Below, in pieces: positions 14,101-25,089 of a stretch of 64,000 nucleotides of DNA. Source of the stretch: Sipunculus nudus. Its lineage: Eukaryota > Annelida > Sipuncula > Golfingiida > Sipunculidae. The stretch lies in NCBI GenBank assembly GCA_026874595.1, contig CM049310.1:29311058-29375057 (forward strand), read 5' to 3'. The notes under the pieces were generated by a model, which was not told where the DNA came from, ran no database searches, and saw only the letters and a program-made list of their open reading frames with translations. How positions within the stretch are numbered: position 1 is the stretch's first letter; the number at the start of each line of letters is the position of its first letter. A program made the position numbers and the translations under genes.

Positions 14101-15504
14101 CCATGAGTCCTTGCTAGTCTTGCCGATTTCTCGTATTTTTTTGGCATAATGGCGACTGTAACCAAGGCTGTCTGGCTGCTTGTTACGAGACAGGGACTGA
14201 GCATAAGGACTGTTCTGCAGGGCTGGAGCTACATCTTGTGTCATTTTGATTGCATACCTGGAAGACAGAATTATAACATAACTTTTTGTTGTTATAATTT
14301 TTATATCAAAACTTTAATCTGTATATCTTTCTCATGAATGCAGCCTGCATCATGAAGCTGGCGTTAATTTTTAAATTTCTTTTCAAAACTATGATATGTT
14401 CCAAATTGGAATCAACACACATATGGTACAACAATGTCAACTCAGGTGTTATAAATTCTTATGTGTTAGTCATTAACAAGTATGTGATGACACATGGAAA
14501 CTTTGTTTGAACACAATAACAGAAATACATACACATTCAATATTCACACAATTAATGTTATACATGTAAGCAATCCCGTTTTGCATGTCAGGTATTCAAG
14601 GTGATCCTGGTTACCATGGCAATGGCTGCATGGAATTCGAATTTTCTGGTTAATGGTGTGGGCAGTAGGTGGTCCTTGTAATCATAGTAGAATAGTATTG
14701 TGAACATGTTTTCCCATTTTTAACACCAGGGTGTGGTAGTGTAGTAGCTATGGATGTAGGTCAATAATATTACAGCTAAATTCTCTTGTATACCACTGGA
14801 CACAGACATAGAGATGACTACAGGTTGGCTACAGTAATGGGTACCTTAAGTATGTATTCCCTAGCTTATATGATCAACATTAAGTGGTAAATTATCCTGA
14901 TTTTATTAGATAATAATACTCACATTTGACTGTCTTTCCTGAATATATATTAATTATTTGTTATAACATATGATAATATTAATATTTATAATAATATTTG
15001 TTCATTAAGGCCATAAAAATAAAAAGGTATGGTTATGGCGGGCGGTATTTATTTTTTACCTTTTTTTGTAAGTTTTGATAAAAATGTCATATGAACAGGG
15101 AAGTGCATGAAATTAATTTTTTTGCTAAACAGATATAAGCACTACATAACATAGGAAATTGCATCAAAATTATATTATTTTATCCTTTGAAAGATGAAAA
15201 TCAAAATAAAAATGTTTGATGTGGGGGGTTAAAACTGACACTGGAGGTGCCTGAGAACCAAACCTTTTATCATTTTTGGTCTAAGATAATGCAAATAATT
15301 TTTTTTTCAAGCCCAAATAACATAAAAAAAATACATTAATAAACAAACTAATATATCCACAAAGAGAAGAGTGACAGTGACTTCTGAAAAGCTGTTACAG
15401 TTTAATAAAATAATTAGTCATTTTACAGCTAGAAGCAACTAGAAAACGTTCAGAGGACTGTATTCCCTGCCAAACTGGAATGTGAGAAATATGTACAGAC
15501 ACCA

Positions 15505-15549
<45 letters not shown>

Positions 15550-18498
15550 CTGAACTGACCGAAAACACTTTGTGCAGGCTTAATCAGAGAACCTAACCTG
15601 CTACCAATACAGAAAGTGATTTATAGGATGCACCTGCTATAATAATAATAAGTAGATCCTGGAAAAACCTTTTGAGAAATAGCGTCACATGTGAAGTGTA
15701 AAAATTTTGTAAAAAACAAACATGCAAAATAAGCCTGTTGTGTATCTGGTGACCTCTGACCTCATTAAATATGCATGAATTTTTATGAGAATGTTATTCA
15801 GGTAAGAAACTCTATTGGTTAATATGTTTATTGCGTTTCATGAAAATCCATAAGATTTTTGGTTTAGTCACCATGGTGCCACCAGAGTTGGGTGACCTCC
15901 GACCTTATTTAATATGATTGGCTTTTGCTGGAAATCAAAATTAGTCAAGATATTATATTGATTAATATTTCTGATGAATTTTGAATTTTTATAACCTCAC
16001 TGCTGGATAACCAAATATAACCTCACTGCTGTATGACCAAATATAACCTCACTGCTCTATGACCAAATATAACCTCACTGCTGTATGACCAATTATCAGT
16101 AACCTCCCTGCTGTATGAACAAATATAACCTCACTGCTGTATAACCAAGTATAACCTCACTGCTGTATAACCAAATATAAACTCACTGCTGTATGACCAA
16201 ATATAACCTCACTGCTGTATAACTAAATATAACCTCACTGCAGTATAACCAAATACAACCTCACTGCTGTATTGCTATATGACTAAGTTTATATTAAAAA
16301 TCACAGAATGCGAGACTGGGAGACTCCTGGCGAGGTTGTTTGATTACTGGTTGTGTACACGCCATTGCTCCACTACAAGCCACTGCTTGGTTCCGGGTAA
16401 TCACCAGTAAACGGCGATGTGGGGTTGATTTACTGATCATGCACCGAGCCCCCAGAATTGATTGTCTGGGCTGAGTTCTGGTGTGTAGGAGGCAGAAGCT
16501 CTTATGTATCTTCCATCAAGGTGACCAGTTTTTTTGTATGATCTGAGCTAAAGCCCTGTACGTACCATAACTTGATATAGACTTTTGTTCTGATGCATTT
16601 ACAATGAATCCATGATATTTCTAGGTTGCAGTGACCATGTATTAAAGAAAAAACTAGCAAAATGCAAAATTTTTGTATTCTTATTTATTCATTAAGTACT
16701 GGTATGTTACTATTTATATCATCAAAGGTTCTGTATACCCATGTCTAAATTAAGGTTATTATTTTTTATATCAACTAATTTTTTTCATTATCATTACTTG
16801 ATAAAATGAATATCTGACTTTTAATGCAATTATTATATTTAACAACCTTGCCTTAAAACCTTATCAAAACAGGTATTATCTGATAATAAAATTCTGATAA
16901 ATCTGATATTATCTGATAATAAAAAAGTATCTCTCATGTTTTCTTTACTGCTTTATACATCATAAATTGATGTTAAAGAAATATTGGTTTCTGTTTCTTT
17001 AAAACCAAGCATTACCGGTATTCTTTAGTCTTATGTAACTAAAAAATGATTTTTTTAATGAGTCAGTTTTTACAGATGAAAATAAGAAACAAGATAGGTT
17101 ACAGTTTCATATTTTCAAGTATATAAATGTATTTATGAATAATTTCATTTGGACCCTCAGATTAGGCTACAAATGCTAACAGCCTTGAACAGATTCTGAT
17201 AAAAAAGCCTTGGAATGAATAGTTTCCTCACTTCCAAGGTTTACTTTCACAATGTCAGAAAAACATCACGGACCTACAGATTCCCCTCTCTAAAAAATAT
17301 GATTAATGCATGTTCTAATTTGGCCTAATTTCATGTTTGTTTGATATGTAACAATCCCCTTAGAACAAAGATATAGACACATTTAAACAGAATGATTACA
17401 CATATATATGCTCCCTCGCATGTGCTTTAATGGAGGACCCGACCCCCTCTAGTATGGACAACCTGCTATAATGGACAAATTGTCCAGTCCTGTGACTGTC
17501 TGCTATAGAGGGATTTTTCTGAACATGTACTGCAGTTGTTTCTTACAATTTATGTGAAATAATCTATGTGAAAATAATCTATGACTTTTGTCAATATCTT
17601 GGGTCATAGAAATTTCTCCTTGTAATAAATGTTTTCAATGATAGGTAATTTTTTTTTACAATTTAAACTCAGTACAAGCAGAGGTAAAGGATGATCTCAG
17701 AATTAAAGAAATAATGCAACATATCTAAATCAGGCACAATCCATTTATATGGATACAAAATAATTTTCTAACATCAGCAAATTTCATTAAACCAGGGGTA
17801 TTTGGTACCCCAAAGTTCAACCTTTGATAAAATAAGTTTTTTTTTCAAATTTCAAAATATTTTATTTTTTCTTTCTCAAAAGGTGGTTAAGTAAAATTTC
17901 CAAATTAAAAATTTATGTAAAAAATATTTCAATTTTTTTTGGTAAGCTTTGAAAAATGGCTCTCAAATGGTTGTCAGACAGGCTGTGTAAATTATTTTTT
18001 TTTAACTTTTTTTTACATAATTTTAGATGATTTTCTTTTAATTGAATAAATAATTGTAACCCTAAATTAGAAACCTAAAAAAAATCGAAATCTCAAGTAA
18101 ACACACAGTCGAAACAAATATGAGAATGAATCTGTCTGGGAAAGTTTAAACGTTCATGTTATTTATGGCACCCTTTTCCTGTTGAGAAAACGTATCACGG
18201 TTCTTCACTCGGTCTGAACATACACACAGACACACGGGCTGGTCAAGAAGTGGTTTCACTTTCAAAGCTTAAATCCAATTTCACGTAACGATTCACACCC
18301 TGCACGTTTGCGAACCACTGTCCAATGAATAGATGGTGTTTACTTAAGGTATTGACTAAGGGAGGGACAATTCATCGGTGTTCTGTCAATCACTGAATGG
18401 AAGTCAATGAATTAAACACTGATATGGCCGGTCATTAAACAGGCGGGCAAGGGGAAATTTCGGATTAATAAGGGGGTTAAAGATAACCTGAGCTTACC
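1303..18498 (-). CDS. TTLL3: Tubulin glycylase-like gene, TTLL3/TTLL8 type (5' part; continues beyond base 1)
   Basis: The family attaches the first glycine to glutamates in tubulin tails, mainly in cilia and flagella (family knowledge). Minus-strand coding exons 14244-13522, 11558-11402, 3336-3266, 2939-2817 and 1414-1303 join in frame with consensus GT-AG borders to give 395 codons plus one base. A non-coding exon is proposed to end at 18498. Diagnostic residues of the joined protein are GPYPV (about 250-254), RGWVEKF (265-271), MSRLVR (317-322), VNHF (about residue 348) and FFPRCY (379-384), in the order found in TTLL3/TTLL8. The first 240 residues are basic, low in hydrophobics and probably disordered. 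The ATP-grasp catalytic core lies outside the window, so activity cannot be judged. I cannot separate TTLL3 from TTLL8 without a tree. Introns hold MITEs, minisatellites and simple repeats. A Gag-like fragment at the left edge lies in or beyond the next intron. Confidence 0.85.
1415..2816. other. TTLL intron with degenerate TTTTGTCC repeats
   Basis: Between about 1680 and 2060 the motif 'TTTTGTCC(A)...ACATT(T/C)AATGTCCTGT' recurs with variation every 40-70 bases. The rest, including 2060-2816, looks unique and AT-rich. Confidence 0.45.
2817..2939 (-). CDS. TTLL3: TTLL exon, SRLVRH...VNHF block
   Basis: Acceptor TTTTCCAG|TCTCG and donor TCAAAG|GTATGA, 123 bases (41 codons), phase 0 on both sides. 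It reads SRLVRHSAPRFIWGGRN, then VNHFQKARHFSSK. This corresponds to the region before the ATP-grasp fold in TTLL3/8, including the conserved VNHF and the F-S/T-S/T-K before VG. Confidence 0.9.
3266..3336 (-). CDS. TTLL3: TTLL exon, acidic linker (71 bp)
   Basis: Acceptor TTTGCTACAG|ATTTTG and donor GTTATG|GTATGT. Phase 1 in and 0 out. It reads D-FEAICESDVPAPWEEEHG then IYAVM, followed in the next exon by SRLVRH, which reproduces the family's 'xMSRLVRN' segment. The intron on its upstream side carries about nine tandem copies of its own splice acceptor and first bases. Confidence 0.85.
3337..3712 (-). repeat. Intronic minisatellite built from the exon-4 splice acceptor
   Basis: About nine units of roughly 36-38 bp, plus-strand consensus AGCCTCAAAATCTGTAGCAA then ATAAATAACATGAAAAAC. 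Read on the minus strand each unit contains TTTGCTACAG|ATTTTGAGGCT, which is the acceptor and first bases of the adjacent TTLL exon (3336). Units at about 3590 and 3625 keep the acceptor intact. Confidence 0.8.
3713..5200. other. TTLL intron with GGACAAAATG-type degenerate repeats
   Basis: 3713-4560 looks unique. From about 4580 to 5180 short motifs such as GGCAAAATGTCACAAA and AGTCAAGAGGCAAAATG recur every 20-40 bases, densest at 4860-5040. These are opposite in sense to the TTTTGTCC motifs at 1680-2060. Confidence 0.4.
5201..7470. other. TTLL intron, nothing recognised
   Basis: AT-rich DNA. A 102-codon plus-strand frame at 6255-6563 is hydrophobic, low in complexity and has no family match I know, so I leave it out as a gene. 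Confidence 0.4.
7471..7531. repeat. (ATTAT)n microsatellite
   Basis: About twelve uninterrupted 5-bp units. Confidence 0.95.
7763..7857. repeat. Compound (CA)n-(TA)n microsatellite
   Basis: About 18 CA units to 7798, then TA units to about 7834 and an impure TA/AAATA tail. Confidence 0.95.
8630..9155. repeat. C-rich minisatellite, unit about 38-40 bp
   Basis: About thirteen diverged units with consensus CCCAAGCCAAAATTCCTCAC then TATCCTTCCTCCAATCC. The plus strand is almost free of G, so the minus strand carries regularly spaced GGGG and GGAGG runs. Frames across it (for example 9046-9300 minus) are repeat artefacts. Confidence 0.85.
9156..11029. other. TTLL intron, nothing recognised
   Basis: No exon, RNA gene or clear repeat was seen apart from a nine-base G run at about 9922. 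Confidence 0.4.
11030..11118. repeat. (TA)n microsatellite
   Basis: About 44 TA units, the longest pure dinucleotide tract in the window. Confidence 0.97.
11402..11558 (-). CDS. TTLL3: TTLL exon with GPYPV and RGWVEK motifs
   Basis: Acceptor ATTCCAG|GAAAGC and donor GATGATG|GTGAGT bound 157 bases (phase 0 in, phase 1 out). The translation ESKVFTCEGPYPV...RHSMRKRGWVEKFG matches the block that opens the conserved region of TTLL3/TTLL8 glycylases. Downstream FSTGHRISCETDD is a variable linker. Confidence 0.9.
11618..11896. mobile_element. MITE family A, copy 2
   Basis: The best-preserved termini of the family: TAAGGCCAAAAA...GGTATGGTTCTCAGGCAC on the left and GTGTCTGAGAACCATACC...GGCCTTA on the right. 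TA at each outer edge is compatible with a TA target duplication. It lies in the TTLL intron 60 bp upstream of the exon at 11558. No ORF. Confidence 0.8.
12543..12994. mobile_element. TTAA-flanked MITE family B, copy 1
   Basis: TTAA occurs at 12539-12542 and again at 12995-12998, enclosing AGGGGCC...at the left and ...ATGTCCCT at the right (short TIR AGGG). The interior matches the copy at 20441 over its whole length (AGCATGTTG.ATTAACACGAAAAA and more). TTAA targets suggest a piggyBac- or Kolobok-mobilised element (inference). Confidence 0.75.
12995..13521. other. TTLL intron, nothing recognised
   Basis: A small local duplication, ATATCAAATACACTGTAACACT, occurs twice at 13378-13425. Otherwise it is unremarkable. 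Confidence 0.4.
13522..14257 (-). CDS. TTLL3: TTLL exon with start codon (241 codons)
   Basis: The acceptor (polypyrimidine tract then CAG) ends at 14258. The ATG is at 14244; an upstream ATG at 14255 is in another frame and stops after four codons. The exon ends with AAG|GTAATT at 13522 in phase 0. The product begins MTQDVAPALQ and is rich in K, S, T, P and Q, with no domain I recognise until its last 15 residues (EKRAKEAVDKAVK). In TTLL3-type proteins this helix leads into the GPYPV block, which follows directly in the next exon. The open frame runs on into the intron to 13483, so an ORF caller overextends it by about 12 residues. Confidence 0.85.
15006..15284. mobile_element. MITE family A, copy 3 (inverted)
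   Basis: TAAGGCCATAAA...GGTATGGTT at the left and GTGCCTGAGAACCAAACC...GGTCTAA at the right. The interior is in the opposite orientation to copies 1 and 2 (for example GATGAAAATCAAAATAAAAA near the right end). Confidence 0.75.
15509..15545. repeat. (CA)n microsatellite
   Basis: About 18 CA units. Confidence 0.95.
15997..16275. repeat. 26-bp minisatellite
   Basis: About ten units of ATAACCTCACTGCTGTATGA then CCAAAT, a few with substitutions (CTCTATGA, AACTCACTG). Confidence 0.9.
16276..18497. other. First TTLL intron, mostly unrecognised
   Basis: 16300-16560 has a less AT-rich block that could be an old SINE, but I cannot place A and B boxes. 16560-18100 is strongly AT-rich with no exon signal. 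18180-18497 is the GC-richer approach to the promoter. Confidence 0.35.
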
Positions 18499-18700
18499 TT
18501 GAGGAGACTGTCTATATTGTCATCTCCTGTCTGTATGTGACATCTCCAGGCGCTGGCTCATGCTAGACTGTACACCTGTAGCCCTGAGTGGTTTACATCC
18601 AGCACGGGTTGTCATGGAGGTAAACAAGCACCTGTCAGAACGCTAACATGGTTCCTTACCTGGTCGGAAGGGGGCGCTTGCGTCGACGATGCGCTGTCCT
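18498..18700 (-). promoter_or_regulatory. Proposed 5' untranslated exon(s) and promoter region of the TTLL gene
   Basis: Two good donor sites face the coding exons on the minus strand: AAG|GTAAGC with the exon ending at 18498, and CAG|GTAAGG with the exon ending at 18660. Either could splice to the acceptor TTCTGTCTTCCAG at 14258 just before the start-codon exon. The surrounding 18.2-18.7 kb is richer in G+C and CpG than its neighbours, as expected for a transcription start. There is no TATA box I would defend. The transcription start itself cannot be fixed from sequence. This is inference from splice signals only. Confidence 0.45.
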
Positions 18701-19315
18701 AAAAAACTTTCATTCGGTCATTCCAGATGTTATATACTTATAAAATTCTCAATATAGATTTTAAAAAAATCCTTTTAATCTGATAACCCATATCTGACGC
18801 GGCCATTAAAAAGATAATGCTAACTTTTAATTATTAAAATCACATCAGCATATTATCAACCAGCCCGATTTAATCGGACTCATAATTATTAGGTCCTGTC
18901 ATATTTTGAGTCAGATAGCCATACAGTCAGCGTTTCTACAATATCTCCACGGTACATGCAACAGATACGTTGCATGTTCTTTGATTGCCTGTTTACTGCC
19001 TCACAACAAAACACATGCTTATACACGATTATTTGTAACACCAATAAATATATTTCATGGTTTCGATAGAAAAATTAGATAGATAAATTTCATTAATATT
19101 AATTTATATACATTTAATTTAGTGAACCTTTTACCATAGACATAAAAAACAAGTGTAGTAGGGACACTTGGAGCCACGCTGACTCGAGGTACTGCACATG
19201 AAAGTCAAAATTTTGTTACATTTTATTTAAACTGGCCAACTTTGAAGAGTGACACGCTGGCAGGGGGTAATTTCAACAACGGTTTAATGATGTGTAATCT
19301 GATAGTCTTGAGGCT
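18701..19315. other. Intergenic, nothing recognised
   Basis: AT-rich sequence upstream of the TTLL promoter. Confidence 0.35.
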
Positions 19316-19600
19316 AAGTTTCTTTATACATGTACGGAATGAGGAACGCGGCATGCGGAATTCGTAATGCGGATAAAAATCGGAATTGATTGAATAAATA
19401 AGATGAGATTCGGATGCGGAATGCGTTTATGGGAAAACAAATCGCTACATGTAGCGTTTTTGCCGGTTCCGCATGGTATCCAGGGCAACACACATAGAAT
19501 TCATGCATGCTGCCATGCCGGTACATATGAAATTTCTCAACAGGCGTTCCGCATACCGCATTCCGTACAAGGAATCTTAGCTTTATATTGCAGAGTCAAT
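19316..19600. mobile_element. Possible MITE with GCGGAAT-rich inverted ends
   Basis: The left end reads TGTACGGAATGAGGAACGCG and the right end GGCGTTCCGCATACCGC then ATTCCGTACA, giving imperfect terminal inverted repeats of about 20 bp. GCGGAAT and its complement recur inside. Two opposite overlapping frames here are palindrome artefacts. No target duplication was identified. Confidence 0.5.
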
Positions 19601-19919
19601 ATATATGGTAGGGCCAATTTGTACTGAGTTTGAATTAATCCCCTGCCCCAGAAAATATTCAGTTGGATTCAATCGGGCTAATTACGAACTAAAAAATACT
19701 CGCAAAATAAAACAAATCCGTTCTTTTAGACAAAAAAATTGTTGACCAGATTGTTCAGAAAAGGACGCTGACGCCTCACAAACAATATCCCCCTGCTGGT
19801 ATGAATATAAATTATACTATCTAGAAGGGCAAGTTAAGAAAATATTACATATAGCATATGAGAGGAACCATAATGATGTAGTCACATATCATTATTTATA
19901 AATCATAATATATACTTAT

Positions 19920-19925
<6 letters not shown>

Positions 19926-19960
<35 letters not shown>
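19926..19960. repeat. (TA)n microsatellite
   Basis: About 17 TA units. Confidence 0.95.
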
Positions 19961-19961
<1 letters not shown>

Positions 19962-20440
19962 AATCTAACCCCTGCGTTAATAATATTTATTACTTTATCA
20001 CCCATGACCTTGCCAAACAGGTCTTCTTTAAGAGTTGCTCCTAAAGTATTTGTTTCTTCATGTGAGAATACATTTCCAAAGTAGTATTTAGATGCGAATA
20101 GTGTGCTTTCTACTTTACCCAGATGTAAAAAAAGTTTATTCAGTTCTGACCATTCCCTTACACAAAGTAATTTTTTACTTCTATATCTTCTCCAGCTTTA
20201 ATTACTGCAGAATCCTCAGCATACAAGAGAACATCACTAGAATTTGCAGACTTTATATCGTTCAATTAGATAAAAAAAAATAGTAAGGGTCCAAGAATAG
20301 AGCCCTGTGGAATACCCCAAAACTGATATCCATTTTGGAAGACAAAGTGTTATTTATTTCCATACATATATAGGCCCCTGAAAGTATAGTATGATCTAAA
20401 CCACCTATAGCAATCACTTAATCCAATCCGTTTGCCTAAA

Positions 20441-20945
20441 AGGGGCCCAAACACCTATAAAGCATGTTGTATTAACACGAAAAAATATCTTCTTCCATTT
20501 AAAATAAACCTGTAATTGCCAAAACATTGCCTTGAAACCGTTTGCTTACTCCTGTAAACGAGTGTTATAAACAGTGGACCGGGCGCGATCCGAGAGGTCA
20601 AAATGAACATATCACGTGGGGCCGTGTGCATCGCGGAGCCACGACAAGTGTCAATCAGGAAATGCCCTGACTTGGTTAAAAAAATGAAATACATGTTCCC
20701 GCTGGCTGAAACACCGCATGTTGCGGCTCACAATCTGACTTCCAGTCACGCGGTCTTGTTATGGTTAACATACACACGTTGATTGGGTTTACCAACCCGC
20801 ATAGCCAAAACAATGTGTTAAACAGCCGTCTGCGAGGTACTGAGATTGTGTGCTTGAGTGGTTTTGCTCGGAAACTTGTGTATAAAGCAAAACTGAAGTG
20901 ATTGTGTGAAAGAATGGGCAAAATATTGCCCCTGATTATTTCCCT
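20441..20945. mobile_element. TTAA-type MITE family B, copy 2, inserted in the LINE relic
   Basis: Left AGGGGCCC preceded by TAAA (a decayed TTAA), right TTTCCCT followed by TTAA. The interior aligns with the copy at 12543 throughout, but with extra sequence near 20545 (505 against 452 bp). It interrupts the reverse-transcriptase frame, so it is younger than the LINE. Two minus-strand frames within it are not genes. Confidence 0.75.
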
Positions 20946-21105
20946 TTAATATCATTTTATTAATTTTCATTATTTACTGTATCAAATGCTTTTTGCAGAT
21001 CCAGCAGGACGACATTTGTGTAGATCTTTGTCCGTATTATATCACACAGATAAGTTAGAGCAGTATCTGTCTACAGAGTACGATTTTAGAAAACCAGAGT
21101 GAAAC

Positions 21106-21106
<1 letters not shown>

Positions 21107-21154
<48 letters not shown>
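21107..21154. repeat. (TA)n microsatellite
   Basis: About 24 TA units within the LINE relic. Confidence 0.95.
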
Positions 21155-21156
<2 letters not shown>

Positions 21157-21420
21157 ACAATTTATGTTCATTCAAGTATTTTGACAATCGATTATATACT
21201 GGTCGTCTTAGAATTTTCGACAGGCAAAATATATACTGGTCTATTACTTATTTCACAATCTGAGTTACCTTCCTGTATAATGGAACAATTCTTGCCTTCT
21301 TTAAGTAATCCGATACAACTGATATTGCTAAAGATAATATAAGTAATTGGAATACTGTTCGCTTCTGCTCCAACCTTAATGAACATTACGTGGACACCAT
21401 CTAAACCTAAATATATATAT

Positions 21421-24400
21421 CGCCTTTGCTTTGATAGATAGAATAAAGAGAATGTATTAAATTGTGGATGACCAATGGATGGAGCGGGATCCAGCGGATT
21501 TTGGCATCACCGGCGCCATAGAGTTTTACCGCCCTCCAAGTGATCTTATCTCACGCCAGTCAATCACACTGCGCAGACTCGGACTCATAAGAGTACGACT
21601 CTGCTGGTTATATTTGAGATGAACGTCCAAAATGCACCATGGCTTCTGTATACACATATGCCGCCGGTTCAAAATGTAATGAAGAAGGCAATGTAGTCTG
21701 TTCAAATATTTTTGACAAGATTTTTTTTTCAAGGCAGATTACATAAACATGGGTGTTTTTGTAGTAATGGCTTCACGGAATAAGTGATATTTTGTACTCA
21801 TGCGCATGTACGTGAAATGTTAACAGATTGCGTTTTCTGGAAGTTTGACAGTGGAGAAAAGTAGCCCCGGGCATCCACACATTTCAGAACTGGAAGAGGT
21901 TATAGTTTTGAGTTAAAACGACCTCTGGCGGAAGGGTGTCCGTTCTTCTCCCTCCGTTGCCCCAATCACATGGTATTGCAACTATGTCACAATACCGCAC
22001 GGTATCCGGAAAACTGAAAATATTATTTCCCGCTTCTCAGGATTTCGCATACCGTATACACCGGGTTAATAAATAGATGACTGAAAATTAATTAAAACGA
22101 AAAAAATCTTTTCCGCGTGAATTCGAATACCGCACTCAAATTAAACATAACTTGTTTGGCTACATTCTTTTGAAGTCAGACGTGCAGCCGATGTGTTCCT
22201 CAGCTGTTAAGATTTCCATTAATCTAAAGCAAATTTCAAGGTAAAATGTGTCATAATACAATTAAAATTGAGCCAGATATCACCTATACGTACCATGTAA
22301 ATATACTGAGGGTCAGCATTTTCCCGAAATCTTAAACGTAACAGTAACTGCGAACAGTAAGGCGTTAAAGTAGACGGATTTGTACATGAACTATTAATGT
22401 TAAAATCAAATTTGCAACTCAGACCGGAGTCGATGTCCTTTCCTAATTATTTTGTTACAAGAAGAAGCCACGTTTCTCACAGTGCATTTGGGAAACGTCT
22501 GTATATGAAGTTTTGTATAAACCATTTTTTTTTATTTAATATGGTATACAGAGCAACGATATTCTTGTAATTTTATTTCATCTAGAAGAGAAAAGTCAAC
22601 TATCAAAATGAGCTAGGCGGAAGAAAAAGTTCAGCCTCCATCAATAGATATCGGAATATTTTGCAATCGCGTCACTAGAATATAAAAATAAACACGAAAT
22701 AACGCCAGGATGGACAGATCTTGTCTACAGTGCAATGATTTGGAGAGGGATCAATTATAGTAGATATTATCAAAAAGTTTTTAATGAGACATTTTTTTTC
22801 AACCGGTATAGTATTTTGTATATTTTTATGATCAATTATATACATATTTTAGTGCACATCCGAATATTCGACGCTGGTTTCGTTCCGGAAAACCGTTCAC
22901 TTGATAGTCAAACTGGTATGATGGCGGCATTGAGCCAAAGTAGTCCAACTGTGTTAATTATTTTATTTATTGATATGGTAGCTGCCTGTTACAGTTAAAT
23001 AAGCAATGACATAGGTATAAACAGTCTTTCGGAAGTGTTTCGAATTCAGATTGGTTTACTTCTGCCCTATATAGCTAAAGATGAGACGCTCGTATCTGTC
23101 CATGTCGTTTGACATGTGGGATTGTTATAGGACACAGAAAACAGTCTGTTTCCTTCATAATTGCTATATAAATTGGCCAGTCACAATTAATAATGCTCTC
23201 ACTCGGTGTCAAGTGCCCACTGCCCAGGCATGGATCTCTAACTTTTGATAGTGTTTTCATCATTAATTCATTTAATTATATTAAATAATTTACGATGTTG
23301 TCATAATTTGTCTGTTAAAACCGAAACCGTTCACTTATAAATACAAGGCGAAATCATTAAGAACCAGTTTTCCTGAAACTGATTTTTTTTAGTGAGGCCT
23401 TAATTTAGGCTTCTCCACTGCCAGCCTACCATTCTCTGGCATCACTGATGAATCCTAAGTGCAGACGCCATCTGGCGGTTCTGACAGAACCAATCTAAAC
23501 TAATATCCAAGAGGGCAGTATTTACAGAGGATGGTACATGTAAAGACCATCCTTAGTCAGGGGGCCAAACTCTGTACTGTGCAAAAATAGGGGTATACCT
23601 TACAGCCTCAGATATAAAATTTTAAACCCCTTACATGTTTAGAAGATCCACCCTAGAGATTGGAAAGTAATGTTGGCAGTCTAAATTTATACTCTTGCAA
23701 AAGTCATTTTAGTATTGCTTTTGTTTCGGAAGGTTGAGTAATTTTATGACTTTTTAGCTACCTACTTCTGATCCGTTTTTAATTCACAGCTGCTATTTGC
23801 TTGTATATATTTTCACAAATATGGTACCATTGATTAGCTAAGAACTAGGGCTCTGACAGCTGTAATAATTTTTTCGATGTTTTTAATATGTTAGCGGTTG
23901 TGAGCCCTACAACTTACCCCCACCCCTCAAAATTTCCAAAATTCTAGAAAAATTTCCTATGTACGTACATTTGTTTCAGCTTATGATTAATTTTAGATTA
24001 TTATGCAATGACCTTGGGATTTTCTATCAAATGCATGTCTATTCTTACTTAAATCTTCATGTTTTCTTCAATATTGCTTGAAATAAGAAAAATATTTTAT
24101 CCGATTGTAATTTTCAGCACGTCAGCGCATTTGCTGGTTATATTCAAGATAACCTTTACAGAAGCACAGATGCAGACAAACTGGTTTTGATACCCTCGAC
24201 CGTCTAAGGCAACACATGTATGCTTCGACAAAGCCAGACCTCAGAGCAGTTATATATAGGGCCTATATAAATCTACCACACAGGAATCGTTCACTTTAAT
24301 GTACTCAGGGCTTTGTACAAACTTTATATCTATAGCACATTACAAAATGGTATAACGAAATCATCCAGATCTGCACCACCAACAAAGTTTCGCCGGACCA

Positions 24401-24596
24401 TAGATAAAGGAAAATTTGTACCAGTAATGAGGTCCAAACCAGCAAAGCCAGACATTAACAAAAAAGTGTCCTGTACATGTAGGACATCAAAATGCTGAAA
24501 AGGATGTTCCTGCATTTTTGATACGGAAACTACACTATACAATTATGTTATATTTCTAATTCAACACAAACGTTTTGCTCTTCTCATATATATATG

Positions 24597-24647
<51 letters not shown>

Positions 24648-25081
24648 CTGCATGTAGAAAAAGAAAATGCATGAACAAATTGAAGTAGGTGGCATCAGGC
24701 ACAAGCTTCAGCATGCAGTATATCGCGATTTTTTTATGAAACTGAACTAGGACGTTTAAAGTTGATAAACGTAACTACCGTTTGGAAAATGGGTTTTGTG
24801 CGAATTTTAATTCAATTTTGTGTAATTATACTGAAATGGGTCTGACTGAAATTTTCTGATTAATTTTTGTGGTCTGATGCAAAATATAAAATCACCAGGA
24901 ATAACTGTAGAATGGTTGATATATTTATAGTTTTCAAAGTTACTACTGAACTTGCATAATTTTTATGTTTAATGGTTGTCATCATTTTTTTTTCAAAGGA
25001 TAAACTAGATAAGAAAAAATATGTTTAGTCAGTTCAAGGTCAATTCCCATATTAAAAATTCATTTAATAAGAAATGTTAAA
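21421..25081. other. Intergenic, nothing recognised
   Basis: A (TA)n tract sits at 24598-24645. No exon, RNA gene or mobile element was recognised; short frames at 22735-22998 and 24313-24498 have no family features. Confidence 0.4.
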
Positions 25082-25089
25082 AATGAATC

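Larger units (their letters stand above)
19980..21420 (-). pseudogene. Non-LTR retrotransposon (LINE) reverse-transcriptase relic, split by a MITE
   Basis: Minus-strand translation in three shifting frames shows reverse-transcriptase landmarks in the right order: a 'NRPVYILP' block (about 21250-21220), LLDLQKAFDTVN (about 21015-20975), GIPQGSILGP (about 20320-20285) and YAEDSAVI (about 20226-20205). The last corresponds to the catalytic YADD motif with D changed to E. Frameshifts, stops, a 505-bp MITE between the AFDTVN and GIPQGS blocks, and a (TA)n tract make it dead. The motif style fits Jockey/CR1-like elements. The ends are not defined. Confidence 0.75.

Noticed and set aside
18608-18625. 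X-box (RFX site) expected for a ciliary TTLL gene: GTTGTCATGGAGGTAAAC
   Set aside because: The left half fits the consensus, but the right half does not at any allowed spacing, so it is too weak to report as a site.
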